Below, piece by piece: positions 33,550 through 44,440 of a stretch of 64,000 bases of DNA. Below the pieces are notes generated by a model, which worked only from the letters and a program-made list of their open reading frames with translations, had not been told where the DNA came from and did not search any database. The DNA comes from Mycobacteroides chelonae CCUG 47445 (GTDB lineage Bacteria; Actinomycetota; Actinomycetes; Mycobacteriales; Mycobacteriaceae). Each line of letters opens with the position of its first letter. The first letter of the stretch is position 1. The stretch covers positions 4,960,001 through 5,024,000 of the forward strand of contig NZ_CP007220.1 in the NCBI RefSeq assembly GCF_001632805.1, read 5' to 3'. The position numbers and the translations under genes were made by a program.

Positions 33550-36404
33550 ACGACCAGATTCACCATGCGCCCGGGCACCACGATGACCTTCTTCGGGGTA
33601 ACGCCCGCCAGGAACTCCAGCACCTTCTCCTCGGCAAGGGCCGCCGCCTCGATATCGGCCGCCGGTGCATCGGCAGCCACCGTGATCCGGCCGCGCACCT
33701 TGCCGTTGACCTGAATCGGGTATTCGACGGTGTCGGCCACCAGCCATCGCTCATCGAATCCCGGGAAGGGGCCGTGAGCCAGGGTCTCATCGCGTCCGAG
33801 CTGGCTCCACAGCTCCTCGGCCAGGTGCGGCGCCAGCGGAGCCAGTAGCAGCACCAGCGGTTCCACCGCGGCCCGCGGGGCACCCTCCGGGTACTCCTTG
33901 GTGAGGTGGTTGGTGTACTCGATCAACTTGGCCGCTGCGGTGTTATTGCGCAGGGCCGCATAGTCTTCGGTGACACCGGCGATCGTCTTGTGCAACGCCC
34001 GCAGCGTGTCCTCGCTCGTCAAGTCGTCTTCGGTGACACGGATCTTGCCGGTCTCCTCGTCGACCACCACGCGCCACACCCGCTGCAGGAACCGGTGCGC
34101 GCCAACGACATCCTTTGTTGCCCACGGCCGCGACAACTCCAGTGGGCCCATGGACATCTCATACACCCGCAGGGTGTCCGCACCGTAGTTGTCACAGATG
34201 TCGTCCGGCGAGATCGAGTTCTTGAGGCTCTTGCCGATCTTGCCGAACTCCTGCTTCACCTCGACTTTCCCGTCGGGACCGGGCCAGAAGAACGTTCCGT
34301 TCTCCTCGACCACCTCGGCGGCGGGCACGTACATACCGCGCGCATCCGTATAGGCGTACGCCTGGATGTAGCCCTGGTTGAGCAACCGCCGGTACGGCTC
34401 GCGGGAGCTGACATGTCCGAGGTCGTAGAGAACCTTGTGCCAGAACCTCGAGTACAGCAGGTGCAGCACGGCGTGCTCCATGCCGCCGACATACAGGTCA
34501 ACGCCCCCGGGATCATCCGGGCCGTGCTCGGCCGGGCGCGGGCCCAGCCAGTAGGCCTCGTTCTCCTTGTCGCAGAACGCATCCGCATTATCGGGGTCGG
34601 CGTAGCGCAGCTCGTACCACGAGCTACCCGCCCACTGCGGCATCACGTTGGTGTCGCGCGTGTACCGCTTGAGTCCATCGCCCAGATCCAGCTCAACGTT
34701 GACCCAATCGGTGGCCTTCGACAGCGGCGGCGACGGCACGCTCGATGCGTCATCGGGATCGAAGGACACCGGTGCGTAGTCCTCGACCTCCGGCAGCTCG
34801 ACGGGGAGCGCACCCTCACCCAGCGCGCGAGGTCGCCCGTCCTCGCCGTAGACGATCGGGAACGGCTCGCCCCAATAGCGCTGGCGTGCGAAAAGCCAAT
34901 CGCGAAGCTTGTATTCGATGCGCGGTTCACCGCGGCCGTCCTGCACCAGCCGACGCGTCACCTCGGTCTTGGCAGCGGCGATATCCAACCCATTCAGGTA
35001 ATCGGAGTTCACCAGCGCACCGTCGCCCGTGTACGCGGCCTCGGTGATATCGCCACCGGAAATGACCTGCTGCACAGGCAAACCGAACGCATGCGCGAAG
35101 TCCCAGTCACGCTGGTCATGGCCGGGCACCGCCATGATGGCCCCGGTGCCGTAACCGAACAGCACATAGTCGGCGATGAAGACCGGCACTGGCTTGCCGC
35201 TTACCGGGTTGGTGGCGTACGCGCCGGTGAATACACCCGTCTTCTCTTTGTTCTCTTGACGTTCCAGGTCGCTCTTGGCGGCGATGGAGCGGCGATACTG
35301 CTCGATCGCCGCGCGCGGCGAATCCTGCCCGCCGGTCCAGCGCTCGTCCGTTCCCTCCGGCCAGGTGTCACCGGTCAGCGCGTCGACCAGCGGATGCTCG
35401 GGCGCCAGCACCATGTAGGTGGCGCCGAAAAGCGTGTCGGGCCGGGTGGTGAACACCTCGATATCGCCCGCACCGGGGACGGCGAACAACACCGACGCGC
35501 CCTGCGATCGACCGATCCAGTTGCGCTGCATGGTCTTGACCTTGTCGGGCCAATCCAGGAATTCAAGATCGTCGATCAGCCTGTCGGAGTACGCGGTGAT
35601 CCGCATCATCCACTGCCGCAACCGCTTACGGAAGACCGGAAAGTTACCGCGCTCGCTGCGACCGTCCGAGGTGACCTCCTCATTGGCCAGCACGGTACCC
35701 AGTCCCGGACACCAGTTGACCACCGAATCCGATTGGTAAACCAGACGATACGAGTCAATCAGATCGGCACGCGCGCCGTCGCTCAGCTCCCCCCACACCG
35801 TGCCGTCGGCCGGCGTACGCGCACCGGAATCGAACTCGGCCACCAGCTCATCGATCCGGCGGGCACGTTGGGCCTCGACGTCGTACCAGGCGTTGTAGAT
35901 CTGCAGGAAAATCCACTGTGTCCACTTGTAGAAGTCGACGTCGGTCGTCGCGAAGCTGCGGCGCGAGTCGTGGCCCAATCCGAGCCGCCCAAGCTGCCGC
36001 TTGTAGTTGACGATGTTGGCCTCGGTACGGACCCGCGGGTGGGTGCCGGTCTGCACCGCGTACTGCTCGGCGGGCAGACCGAACGCGTCGAACCCGAGCG
36101 CGTGCAGCACGTTGGCGCCGCGCATCCGGTGGAAGCGGGCATATACGTCCGTCGCGATATAACCCAGCGGATGTCCGACGTGCAGCCCGTCACCCGAGGG
36201 ATACGGGAACATGTCCTGCACAAACATCTTGTCAGCGGGAATCGGCGTGCCATCGGTCGGCGCGAGTGAGCCCACAGGATTCGGGACGTGGAACGTGCCG
36301 CGGTCGGCCCAGCTCTGTTGCCAACGACGCTCGATCTGCCCGGCGAGCTGCGCGGTGTAGCGATGCTCGGGGGTATCGGTGGCGTCTTGCTGGGCTTCAG
36401 TCAC
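33546..36404 (-). CDS. leuS: Leucyl-tRNA synthetase
   Basis: The 952-residue class I synthetase attaches leucine to tRNA-Leu. The HIGH-type motif is in [17 protein letters not shown], the KMSKS-type motif is in [14 protein letters not shown] (KIGKS variant), and the editing domain that removes mischarged residues lies between ([20 protein letters not shown]). The C-terminal anticodon domain ends [12 protein letters not shown]. The start is GTG 36404. It matches Rv0041 and is divergent from mtc28. Confidence 0.97.
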   Translation of the reverse strand: MTEAQQDATDTPEHRYTAQLAGQIERRWQQSWADRGTFHVPNPVGSLAPTDGTPIPADKMFVQDMFPYPSGDGLHVGHPLGYIATDVYARFHRMRGANVLHALGFDAFGLPAEQYAVQTGTHPRVRTEANIVNYKRQLGRLGLGHDSRRSFATTDVDFYKWTQWIFLQIYNAWYDVEAQRARRIDELVAEFDSGARTPADGTVWGELSDGARADLIDSYRLVYQSDSVVNWCPGLGTVLANEEVTSDGRSERGNFPVFRKRLRQWMMRITAYSDRLIDDLEFLDWPDKVKTMQRNWIGRSQGASVLFAVPGAGDIEVFTTRPDTLFGATYMVLAPEHPLVDALTGDTWPEGTDERWTGGQDSPRAAIEQYRRSIAAKSDLERQENKEKTGVFTGAYATNPVSGKPVPVFIADYVLFGYGTGAIMAVPGHDQRDWDFAHAFGLPVQQVISGGDITEAAYTGDGALVNSDYLNGLDIAAAKTEVTRRLVQDGRGEPRIEYKLRDWLFARQRYWGEPFPIVYGEDGRPRALGEGALPVELPEVEDYAPVSFDPDDASSVPSPPLSKATDWVNVELDLGDGLKRYTRDTNVMPQWAGSSWYELRYADPDNADAFCDKENEAYWLGPRPAEHGPDDPGGVDLYVGGMEHAVLHLLYSRFWHKVLYDLGHVSSREPYRRLLNQGYIQAYAYTDARGMYVPAAEVVEENGTFFWPGPDGKVEVKQEFGKIGKSLKNSISPDDICDNYGADTLRVYEMSMGPLELSRPWATKDVVGAHRFLQRVWRVVVDEETGKIRVTEDDLTSEDTLRALHKTIAGVTEDYAALRNNTAAAKLIEYTNHLTKEYPEGAPRAAVEPLVLLLAPLAPHLAEELWSQLGRDETLAHGPFPGFDERWLVADTVEYPIQVNGKVRGRITVAADAPAADIEAAALAEEKVLEFLAGVTPKKVIVVPGRMVNLVV

Positions 36405-36652
36405 GCATCAAGGGTAAATGCGGCAGCTCAGCGAACAGAAATCGCCGGTTTGGCGACGAGAGTTAATCACTCTGGTCACAATCCGGCCACTTCCGGGGGT
36501 GTCCGGGGTGCTTTCTCAGCTGCGCTTATTAACTTCGGGACCGCTACAACCGAGAGCCCACCTGTCGACATAGCGGTCGGCGTGCCCGCGCTCGCGGTTG
36601 TCGTCCACAACTCACACACCACGCATCAGACAGAGCCGGAAGGACAGAGAAG

Positions 36653-37636
36653 GTGACGACCACACGGTATTCAGTCAGGTTCGCGGCGGCCACGGCCTCC
36701 GTCGCGGCACTGCTCGCCGGGACCACCGCCATCGCACTGGCGGACCCCCAGCCGGCGCCTCCAGCACCGGTGGCCACTCCGAACGCCGCCACCTCGGCTC
36801 CCGTCGCACCGGCGGCGGCCCCCAACGCCCCCGCCACCCCGAACGCCGCCGCCGTTCCGGCGACCGCACCCACCGCGTCGACGAACCCCCTCCAGCCCGC
36901 CCCACCGATCAATGGGGTCGCACCCGCCACCGACGGCACGCTGACGGAGTTCTTCGCTTCCAAGAACGTCAAGCTGGAGCCGCTGACCAAGAACAGCCAT
37001 GGGGCACCGCGCGTCAGCGTCCCGATTCCGGCGAACTGGGCGAACGTGCCGGATCCCAACGTTCCCAACGCGTACCAGGTGATCGTGAGCAAGGCCAACG
37101 GCACCGGGCTGTACCAGTCCAACGCGCAGGTCACGATGAGCAAGCTCGTCGGTGAGTTCGACACCAATGAGGCCATCTCGCACGGCCCCGTCGAGGTCAA
37201 GGCACTGCAGGGCTGGCAGCCGACCGATGCCTCGCTGGTTGCCTATCAGGGCTTCCCGTCTTCGATTGTGGAAGGCACCTTCCGTCAAGACGGTGAAACC
37301 CTCAACACCTCGCGCCGCTCCGTGATCATCACGCAGGGCAAGGACCGGTACCTGGTTCAGCTGGCCGTCACCACGACAGTCGGCAACGCCATCGCCGAGG
37401 CTCCCGCCACCGACCTCATCGTCAACGGCTTGCGCTTCGGTGAGGGCGCCCCGGTTACCGCCCCGGTAGCCGACCCCAACGCGCTCGCCGATCCGGATGC
37501 GCTGCCCGCGGCACCCGTAACGCCTGCTCCGGGCACCGACCCCAACGCTCCGGCTGCACCGGCGCCGGCAGTCCCGGGGCTGCCACCGCTGCCCACCCTG
37601 CCTCCGCTGGTGCCACCGGCACCGCCCGCGGCGTAA
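36653..37636 (+). CDS. mtc28: Secreted proline-rich antigen Mtc28 (Rv0040c homologue)
   Basis: The product has 327 residues. A signal peptide (SVAALLAGTTAIALA, cleavage before DPQPAPP) is followed by an Ala/Pro/Asn-rich linker (about 32-90). The LpqN/LpqT-like domain holds VPIPANWANVPDPNVPNAYQ and FPSSIVEGTFRQDGETLNTS, which closely resemble Rv0040c. The C-terminal tail is Pro-rich. GTG 36653 has GGAAGGA upstream. LpqN-like proteins are linked to envelope function and secretion; the exact role is unknown. Confidence 0.85.
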   Translation: MTTTRYSVRFAAATASVAALLAGTTAIALADPQPAPPAPVATPNAATSAPVAPAAAPNAPATPNAAAVPATAPTASTNPLQPAPPINGVAPATDGTLTEFFASKNVKLEPLTKNSHGAPRVSVPIPANWANVPDPNVPNAYQVIVSKANGTGLYQSNAQVTMSKLVGEFDTNEAISHGPVEVKALQGWQPTDASLVAYQGFPSSIVEGTFRQDGETLNTSRRSVIITQGKDRYLVQLAVTTTVGNAIAEAPATDLIVNGLRFGEGAPVTAPVADPNALADPDALPAAPVTPAPGTDPNAPAAPAPAVPGLPPLPTLPPLVPPAPPAA

Positions 37637-37666
37637 GCGCACTCGCAGCCCGCTTAAACTGAGCGG

Positions 37667-38032
37667 GTGCTGATCGCCGCCATCGTGACCATTGCCCTCG
37701 CCGGGCTACTGGGTGCGCTGTCGGCGGCGGCTTTTCTACGGGCACCGCACGGCAGCCCTCAGCGCATGCTCGCGCCTGCGCAGGCCACCGCCGCGCTGAT
37801 CCTCGCGGCGGGCGCACTCGCGGCCTTATTCGGTTCCACCGCAATCGGTTTGGTGGGACTGATGGTGTGCGGCGCTGCCGCCATCGTGACGGTGGGTGCG
37901 GCCGCATGGCAGGTGGCGCGCTACACCACCGCTGCACAACAGATGTCGTCCTCGGGCGGCGGATGCGGCAGTTCCTGCGGCGGATGCCCTAGCGCGGGAC
38001 GTGCCGACTCCTCGGTGTGCGCTCGGCCCTGA
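37667..38032 (+). CDS. Small membrane protein (Rv0039c homologue)
   Basis: The product has 121 residues with three hydrophobic helices (about 3-27, 40-57, 61-83) and a C-terminal tail dense in Cys and Gly (SSSGGGCGSSCGGCPSAG). The Cys cluster looks suited to metal or redox chemistry on one face of the membrane. GTG 37667 begins 30 bases after mtc28 on the same strand, as in M. tuberculosis, so the two are probably co-transcribed. The function is unknown. Confidence 0.8.
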   Translation: MLIAAIVTIALAGLLGALSAAAFLRAPHGSPQRMLAPAQATAALILAAGALAALFGSTAIGLVGLMVCGAAAIVTVGAAAWQVARYTTAAQQMSSSGGGCGSSCGGCPSAGRADSSVCARP

Positions 38033-38158
38033 CGTGTCCAATCTTTAGACACATCGGCGCTACCTCATCTGAATGTGATCCGTATTCGCCCATGTCGACC
38101 CATTTTTTGGTGTTATGTTCCCGGGCACTCGTAGACAGGCGTGGTCAGAAAGGGAGCC

Positions 38159-39535
38159 GTGAAAGACACCAAGCAGATGGTGAAGTTCATCCTCGTTGGT
38201 GTTCTCACGCTCGCCTCCGCTATCGCCGCGTACATCTATCGCGACGACCAGCTGATCGTGGACCTGCTCACGGTGCCCTTGTTCACCGGCATCATCGGCT
38301 ACATCACCAACTGGACCGGCGTGCTGATGCTGTTCGCACCCTTGCGTTTCTACGGCTGGCGCATTCCCGGGCTGCGCACCCTGTACGCGTTCCTGCCCCG
38401 GCGAGTACAGGTAATCCCCGCCATCACCTCCGACGGGCGATTCGGGTGGCAGGGCATCGTGCCATCGCGCGCGGAGAAGATGGCCAGCATCGCCGTCGAC
38501 AAGAGCCTCGCCAAGCTCGGTAGCATCTCGGACTTCTACGAACAGCTCGAACCGGACCTCATTGCCAATCACCTTGCACTGATTGCCAAATCAGAGATTC
38601 GCAGCGTCATCACGAAAATCATGGAGCGCGAGGACCCGCAGCTGTGGCACAACCTGCCGCCGGCCTTGCGGGAGATGATGTTCAAGCGCATCGAGAATCA
38701 GCTGCCGCAGATCGTCAAGAACATGACCGATCAGATCGGCGAGAACATCGGGCAGCTCGTCGACGCCAAGCTGATGATCATCCGGTACCTCACCGCTCAT
38801 CCCAAGTTGCTCAACGACATCTTCCGGACCATGGGGCACAAGGAGCTGCAGTTCATGCAGAACTTCGGCTTCTACTTCGGCTATCCCATGGGCTTCGTAC
38901 TCGTCGCGATCCTGCACTCGGTTCCGCATCACTGGTGGACTCCGTGGATCGTGCTGCCGCTCGGCGGCATCATCATCGGGTACATCGTCAACTACCTCGG
39001 CATCACCATGATTTTCGAACCCGTCCATCCCAACAAGTGGGTGCCGTGGCGCCAGGGTCTGTTCATCAAGCGCAAGTCGGAGATCTCCGAGGAGTACGCG
39101 CGCACCATCTCCGAGAACGTCATCACCCTGGAAAACATCGGCAACGAGATGCTCAACGGGCCACGGTCGGACCGCACCAGACAAATGCTGGCCGACGGTA
39201 TCCGGCCCGCACTGGAGCAAGCACTCGGGCCCGCACGGCGTGCTATCCGGGTAGCCGTGGGCCGGCGTCAATACGACCAGATCACCGAATCGGTCACCAT
39301 CGAGGCAACCGGCTTTGCGCCCCTTGCGTTTTCCGATCCCGAGTTCAACAAGCAACGCCAAGGCAAGATCGGCGCCTTCGTCTCGACCCAGATGCACAAA
39401 CTCTCACTCGACGATTTCAACGAGTTGCTGCGCTCGGCGGTCAAACAGGACGAGTGGTTGCTGTTCGTACACGGCGCGGTCCTTGGCGCGGCCGGCGGCC
39501 TGGCGCACCTGCTGATCTTCCCGCCAGCGGGGTGA
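38159..39535 (+). CDS. DUF445-family membrane protein
   Basis: The product has 458 residues from GTG 38159, with GAAAGGGAG upstream; GTG 38141 is an in-frame alternative. The N-terminal membrane helix and turn (GIIGYITNWTGVLMLFAPLR) are repeated near the middle (GGIIIGYIVNYLGITMIFEP), typical of DUF445, and a long, mostly helical cytoplasmic domain lies between and beyond. DUF445 proteins are membrane proteins of unknown role. The C-terminal residues (WLLFVHGAVLGAAGGLAHLL) form another helix. Confidence 0.85.
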   Translation: MKDTKQMVKFILVGVLTLASAIAAYIYRDDQLIVDLLTVPLFTGIIGYITNWTGVLMLFAPLRFYGWRIPGLRTLYAFLPRRVQVIPAITSDGRFGWQGIVPSRAEKMASIAVDKSLAKLGSISDFYEQLEPDLIANHLALIAKSEIRSVITKIMEREDPQLWHNLPPALREMMFKRIENQLPQIVKNMTDQIGENIGQLVDAKLMIIRYLTAHPKLLNDIFRTMGHKELQFMQNFGFYFGYPMGFVLVAILHSVPHHWWTPWIVLPLGGIIIGYIVNYLGITMIFEPVHPNKWVPWRQGLFIKRKSEISEEYARTISENVITLENIGNEMLNGPRSDRTRQMLADGIRPALEQALGPARRAIRVAVGRRQYDQITESVTIEATGFAPLAFSDPEFNKQRQGKIGAFVSTQMHKLSLDDFNELLRSAVKQDEWLLFVHGAVLGAAGGLAHLLIFPPAG

Positions 39536-39571
39536 CACGTGACCCGAATCGACCTGACAAGATGATGCCCG

Positions 39572-40408
39572 ATGACCGATAACACGCCCGTTCCCGCGCA
39601 CAACAATCGTGAGCTCCGGCCCGATCGCGTGGTCCAAGGGGTCGCGATGCTGGCCGCGAAAACCTGGTGGCGCGGGGTGAAGTGGTCGGCCGATATCGCC
39701 ACCACCACCGGCACCAAGATCATCGACGACGTGCGCGCGGGCCGCTCGGCCACCGACATAGCCCTGTCGGCCACCGAGCATGTGCTGGGCGCCGTCCGCG
39801 ACGCGCTGCAGCTGCCGGCCAACGATTCCGCAGGGCTCACCCTCGCCAAGCCGCAACGGCCCGCCCCGTCACGGGTCACCATCGACATCACCGAGTCCGG
39901 CTCCGCCGACTGCGATGAACTGCGCCGACGCGGTGCCGAATTGCTGCGGCGTTCAGCCGATGTCACCGACGTAGAGGACACCCATCCTGCCTACGCCCGG
40001 ATTATCAATCAGCTGGCACCCGATGAGGCGCGCATCCTGCGGTTCCTGGCCGCGCACGGCGCGCAACCGGTGGTGGACGTCCGCACCAGCCGCCCGTTCG
40101 ACGTCGGCTCGGAGATGATCGCCGAGGGTCTCTCGATGGTGGCCGAGCGCTCCGGCTGCCGCTACACCGACCGCAACAACGCCTACACCAACAACCTGGT
40201 ACGGCTCGGCCTGGTCCGGGCGTCTCCGGAATCAGTTGCTGCCGAGCGTTATCAAGTGTTGGAGGTGCAGCCGGACGTGGTGGCGGCCTGCCGCCGCGCG
40301 GGCCGCGCGCATAAGACCGTTCGCCGCAGCATCCACCTGACGCCGTTCGGTGAGGACTTCTGCCGGGCGGTCATCCCATCCGATCCGTCGGTGGGCGACG
40401 ACCTGTAG
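39572..40408 (+). CDS. DUF4393 / Abi-alpha-like protein
   Basis: The product has 278 residues. The core TWWRGVKWSADIATTTGTKI, then LRRRGAELLRRSADV, and especially LAPDEARILRFLAAHGAQPV, then YTNNLVRLGLV, match the DUF4393 (Abi-alpha) pattern; the second part looks like a winged helix. Family members occur in phage-abortive-infection contexts, but this copy sits in a conserved chromosomal block between DUF445 and yqgE. Whether it acts in defence is open. It starts ATG 39572, 36 bases after DUF445, and ends two bases before the yqgE stop on the other strand. Confidence 0.7.
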   Translation: MTDNTPVPAHNNRELRPDRVVQGVAMLAAKTWWRGVKWSADIATTTGTKIIDDVRAGRSATDIALSATEHVLGAVRDALQLPANDSAGLTLAKPQRPAPSRVTIDITESGSADCDELRRRGAELLRRSADVTDVEDTHPAYARIINQLAPDEARILRFLAAHGAQPVVDVRTSRPFDVGSEMIAEGLSMVAERSGCRYTDRNNAYTNNLVRLGLVRASPESVAAERYQVLEVQPDVVAACRRAGRAHKTVRRSIHLTPFGEDFCRAVIPSDPSVGDDL

Positions 40409-40410
40409 GC

Positions 40411-41037
40411 CTAGTTTCGGCTCACGTCGATGGGGTGCGTCGCCAACAGCGACAACGGCAGCGGCTGACGACGCAGCACCTTCGCCCACAGGTCACCACT
40501 CGCATCGGTGAGCACATCGGACGGCAGCGCGGACAACACGATCCAGTCGTCGCGCTCGACTTCACCCTCGAGCTGACCGATCGTCCACCCCGAATAGCCC
40601 GCGAAGACCCGGATGCCCTCCACCAGCGGGGCGATGTCTTCGGGCTCGGCATCCAGATCAACCATGGCCATGCGGCCCGCCACGTGACGCAGACCCTTCG
40701 CACCGTCGATGCTGACACCGGCCCGCAGGGTCGCCAGGCACAGGGCCGCATCGCGTTTGACCGGCCCGCCAATGAACATCGTCTTCGGCTTGACGGCGAG
40801 CTTGGCCCATTGCGGCAGCACGTTGTACACGGCGGTTTCGCTCGGGCGGTTGAGCACCACGCCCAAGGTGCCACCGTCGTTGTGCTCCACGATGAAGATC
40901 ACGCTGCGCCGAAACGTGGGCTCAAACAGATTGGTGTTGGCGACCAGCAAGGTGCCCGCCCGCAGACGGTGTGCGGGCGGCGCCATATAACCCTCGCCAT
41001 ATGCCTCGCCCTCATCGGGCTCGTCCCCGTGCGCCAC
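40411..41037 (-). CDS. YqgE/AlgH (UPF0301) family protein, Rv0038 homologue
   Basis: The product has 208 residues with the family motifs AGTLLVANTNLFEPTFRRSV, GGTLGVVLNRPSE, FIGGPVKRDAALCL and FAGYSGWTIGQLEGEVERDD. The function is not established; the fold is known, and in Pseudomonas AlgH affects alginate. The GTG start at 41037 is preceded by CATGAT six bases upstream, so a leaderless transcript is possible but weaker than in the six clear cases. Divergent from the MFS gene. Confidence 0.9.
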   Translation of the reverse strand: MAHGDEPDEGEAYGEGYMAPPAHRLRAGTLLVANTNLFEPTFRRSVIFIVEHNDGGTLGVVLNRPSETAVYNVLPQWAKLAVKPKTMFIGGPVKRDAALCLATLRAGVSIDGAKGLRHVAGRMAMVDLDAEPEDIAPLVEGIRVFAGYSGWTIGQLEGEVERDDWIVLSALPSDVLTDASGDLWAKVLRRQPLPLSLLATHPIDVSRN

Positions 41038-41164
41038 CTGAACATCATGACACCGTTTGCCGTTTCATGACTTGTGCTCGGCCAACCGCTACACATTTGT
41101 AGTGTGGGCGTAAGCGCTCCGCCTATTTCCCGTAGCTCGATCCAGACATACGAAAGCGACTCAC

Positions 41165-42481
41165 ATGACTGCGCGCCACTCGCCGCTGAGCCTGTGGCAC
41201 GCAATCCACGATCTCCCCGACTTCGGGCGGCTGGTCTGGGTGCGGCTGCTCACCCAGTTCAGTGATGGTCTCTTCCAGGCCGGACTAGCCGGAGCATTGC
41301 TGTTCAACCCCGAACGTGAGGCCGAGCCGTGGGCCATCGCCGGTGCGTTCGCGGTGCTGTTCCTGCCGTACTCCGCGATCGGTCCCTTCGCCGGTGCGCT
41401 ACTGGACCGCTGGGACCGGCGCACGGTGTTGATCTGTGCCAACCTGATCCGCGTCCTGCTGGTGGCCCTCGTCGGTATCGAGCTGGCCTTCAGCGCCGAC
41501 GACGTGGTGCTGCTGCTGGGCGCGCTGATCGTCAACGGGGTCACCCGGTTCGTGACATCGGGTCTCTCGGCGGCACTCCCCCATGTGGTGCCCCGCGACC
41601 AGGTCGCGACCATGAACTCGGTGGCCACGGCGGTGGGTGCCACCGCCACCTTCGTCGGCGCCAACTTCATGCTGATGCTGCGGGCCGTCTTCGGGGCGGG
41701 GGACTTGGGTTCTGCCACAGTCATTTTCCTGGTGATCGTGCCGACCCTCGCCGCGGCATGGGTGGCCACCGGCTTTCCGGGCGATCGATTGGGTCCCGAC
41801 GACAGTGTGCGCGCCGTGCACGGCTCGGCCTTCTATGCGGTAGCCACCGGGTGGCTACATGGTGCACGCACCATTGTCGGCACGCCCTCGGTGTTCGACG
41901 CGCTCATCGGTCTAGCGGCACACCGCATGGTTTTCGGTATCAACACGTTGCTGGTCCTGGTGCTGGTGCGCGACAACGCCTCCCTGTTCGCGGGGATCGG
42001 GGCCGCGGCATTGTTCCTGGCGTGCACCGGCATCGGCTCATTCCTCGGAACGGTCTCCACCCCTGCCTTGCTCCGGCGCTTCGGCCGCGGTCGCACCCTC
42101 GGGATGGCACTCGGCAGCGCCGTCGTGCTGCAGCTGATCGCCTCGAGTTTGTATGTACCGATCGTGCTCGTTGCCGCGTTCGGACTCGGGCTGGCCGGGC
42201 AGGTGATCAAGCTGTGCGCCGACGTCGGCATGCAGACCGATGTCGATGACGCGCTGCGGGGACACGTCTTCGCCGTGCAGGACTCGCTGTTCTGGGTCAC
42301 CTTCACCGGGGCGATGAGCGTGGCCGCCGCGTTCATCACGCAGTCGCACTGGCTGGCCTTCGCCGGGGCAGTGGTCTACTTGATCGGCCTGATCGTGCAC
42401 ATGACCCGAACTCTTTGGCCCAGCCCGGCCGAATCCAGCCAACCCGACCCGGAAGGACACGCCCGTGACCTCGACCGCTGA
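41165..42481 (+). CDS. Major facilitator superfamily transporter (Rv0037c homologue)
   Basis: The product has 438 residues with 12 hydrophobic segments. The loop after helix 2 ([20 protein letters not shown]) is a strong MFS motif A, and the seventh helix region starts [16 protein letters not shown]. The substrate is unknown; the type resembles drug or metabolite exporters. Its last codons overlap the next gene by 17 bases, so the two are coupled. Confidence 0.9.
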   Translation: MTARHSPLSLWHAIHDLPDFGRLVWVRLLTQFSDGLFQAGLAGALLFNPEREAEPWAIAGAFAVLFLPYSAIGPFAGALLDRWDRRTVLICANLIRVLLVALVGIELAFSADDVVLLLGALIVNGVTRFVTSGLSAALPHVVPRDQVATMNSVATAVGATATFVGANFMLMLRAVFGAGDLGSATVIFLVIVPTLAAAWVATGFPGDRLGPDDSVRAVHGSAFYAVATGWLHGARTIVGTPSVFDALIGLAAHRMVFGINTLLVLVLVRDNASLFAGIGAAALFLACTGIGSFLGTVSTPALLRRFGRGRTLGMALGSAVVLQLIASSLYVPIVLVAAFGLGLAGQVIKLCADVGMQTDVDDALRGHVFAVQDSLFWVTFTGAMSVAAAFITQSHWLAFAGAVVYLIGLIVHMTRTLWPSPAESSQPDPEGHARDLDR

Positions 42482-43244
42482 CGCTGTGATCGATGACCTG
42501 CGCGACGAGAGCGATGGACTCGACACACTGGTAGCTCCGCTTTCCGCAGAGGGCTGGGCCCGCGACACCCCGGCCGCCGGGTGGACCATCGCCCATCAGA
42601 TCGCCCATCTGCATTGGACCGACGCGCAGTCCCTACTGGCGGTCACCGATCCTGAAGGCTTCGCCAACGAGCTGCCCAAGGCGATGGCCGATCCCTTCGG
42701 GTTCGTAGACAAGGCGGCCGAGGAGACTGCCCAGACTCCCCCGGCCGAGCTGCTGGCCCACTGGCGCGATACCCGTAACCAACTGCATGCGGCGCTGCGC
42801 GCGGTGCCCGATGGCGTGAAGATCCCCTGGTACGGGCCTCCCATGAGCTCCGCTTCGATGGGCACCGCACGCCTCATGGAGACGTGGGCCCATGCCCTTG
42901 ATGTCGCGGACGCGCTCGGCGTGGTCCCGGCGCCTACCGCGCGCCTGAAATCGATTGCACACCTGGGTGTTCGGACCCGTGACTACGCGTATTCCGTGCA
43001 CGCACTGTCTGCTCCCGCTGAGCCGTTCCGCGTCGAGCTGACCGGCCCCGACGGCGATACGTGGACCTGGGGCCCCGACGACGCCGCCCAGCGCGTCACC
43101 GGATCGGCACTGCACTTCTGCTACCTGGTTACCCAACGCCGTCCGCGCGCCGAGCTGGATCTGCAGGCCAACGGCGAGGACGCAGAGAAGTGGCTCTCCA
43201 TCGCACAGGCCTTCGCCGGCCCGCCCGGCACCGGCCGGGGGTGA
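42465..43244 (+). CDS. TIGR03084 family protein, mycothiol-dependent isomerase type (Rv0036c homologue)
   Basis: The product has 259 residues from GTG 42465. A DinB-like four-helix domain opens with [14 protein letters not shown] sequence; [19 protein letters not shown] and [18 protein letters not shown] hold the spaced His residues expected to bind the divalent metal. The family is related to mycothiol-dependent maleylpyruvate isomerase and mycothiol transferases; substrate unknown. The stop shares GTGA with the next gene. Confidence 0.85.
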   Translation: MTSTADAVIDDLRDESDGLDTLVAPLSAEGWARDTPAAGWTIAHQIAHLHWTDAQSLLAVTDPEGFANELPKAMADPFGFVDKAAEETAQTPPAELLAHWRDTRNQLHAALRAVPDGVKIPWYGPPMSSASMGTARLMETWAHALDVADALGVVPAPTARLKSIAHLGVRTRDYAYSVHALSAPAEPFRVELTGPDGDTWTWGPDDAAQRVTGSALHFCYLVTQRRPRAELDLQANGEDAEKWLSIAQAFAGPPGTGRG

Positions 43245-44440
43245 ACACCGGGACCACGATTCGCCCGCTGTATCCCTCGGAAGCGATGTTCGCGGGCAAC
43301 CGCAGCACCGTGGCGTACTCGGCGTTCGGCACCGGCACTCTCAAAATTGATGCTCTGACAACGGCTTTCCGTGCGCTGTTGACGAGCTACCCGATACTTT
43401 CCACGCAGGTCGTGCCTGCTGGACACGGGTACGCGCTTCAATACTCTCCCCATCCGCCCGCGCTGCAGATCGGTGCATGCACGGCTCTACCCCGGGCAGG
43501 GTTCACCGTCGTCCACCCCGACGCGGTCTGTGCCATCGACGTGGCGCAGGCCGGCAATGACTTTCGGTTGACGCTGCTGACCCACCACAGCATCGCCGAC
43601 GCGGGGGCCGCGCTGCGCTATCTGGAAGTGTTGTGCGCGTATTACACCCGTGTGGTCGAGACGGGGTCGGCCGGGCCCATCCGCTCGCATCCACTCGCCC
43701 TCTCCCTTGAGCAGTTCCTTGCCGCACGCGGATACGTCATACCCGAGGCCGGCGCGCCCCCGGCGCAACGCGCAGAAACGACAGTCGACGCGGCGGTCGT
43801 GGTTCGGCATGGGCGCACCCGGCTCGGGCGCGAGCAGACCACGCGGTTGTTCGATGCGGCCCGCGCGGCCTCCCTCACCGTGCACGGAGTCGCGTGTGCT
43901 GCGGTTCTGCTGGCCGCTCATTCACTTTCACCGTCGCAGGGCCCGGTCACGTTTAGCCTGACATCATCGGTGGACCTGCGCACGCGAACAGAGGCTCCCA
44001 TCGCCGCGGCGCAAGGGACGGTGATCCAGGGAGCCGACACCGCGATTCTGGCTGTCCTACCCGATGATGACCCGCTGCGCCTGGCTCGTGCCGTACTGGA
44101 TTCTCTGGTCGCCGGCCTCGCGGATCACACTGTGCACCAGGTATTTCTGCACCAACCGCCGCTACAGCAACAGTGCGTCGAGAATCCACTCATGGTCACG
44201 AACTGGGGGCCGATACCGACGCTGCCTCTGCCGGAGGGGCTGCGCGTACACGACTTCCGCGCCACCGTGCGCGGTCGACACATTGGGTTACGCGCCACGA
44301 CACTTCCACCGAGCTTCTTCATCACCACCTGTGACGGACGGCTCAGCATCGACCATCCCGCGTGGGTTGCCGACGAGTCCGACCCCACTATCGCGTGGGC
44401 GGAGGCGCTAGGGCGCGCCTTCGACCGCATTCTGAGCTGA
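43241..44440 (+). CDS. PapA-like acyltransferase
   Basis: The product has 399 residues from GTG 43241. The condensation-domain motif is in [20 protein letters not shown] (HHxxxDA with Ser-Ile inside), and [14 protein letters not shown] plus [19 protein letters not shown] are typical of PapA5-type enzymes, which transfer acyl groups from polyketide or CoA carriers onto alcohols. The GTGA overlap with the mycothiol-type gene shows coupled translation. No polyketide synthase is in the window, so the acyl donor is unknown. Confidence 0.8.
   Translation: MNTGTTIRPLYPSEAMFAGNRSTVAYSAFGTGTLKIDALTTAFRALLTSYPILSTQVVPAGHGYALQYSPHPPALQIGACTALPRAGFTVVHPDAVCAIDVAQAGNDFRLTLLTHHSIADAGAALRYLEVLCAYYTRVVETGSAGPIRSHPLALSLEQFLAARGYVIPEAGAPPAQRAETTVDAAVVVRHGRTRLGREQTTRLFDAARAASLTVHGVACAAVLLAAHSLSPSQGPVTFSLTSSVDLRTRTEAPIAAAQGTVIQGADTAILAVLPDDDPLRLARAVLDSLVAGLADHTVHQVFLHQPPLQQQCVENPLMVTNWGPIPTLPLPEGLRVHDFRATVRGRHIGLRATTLPPSFFITTCDGRLSIDHPAWVADESDPTIAWAEALGRAFDRILS

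Noticed and set aside
33906..36269. A 787-residue plus-strand frame opposite leuS
   Set aside because: It has no recognised domain; leuS on the minus strand is complete, with both signature motifs.
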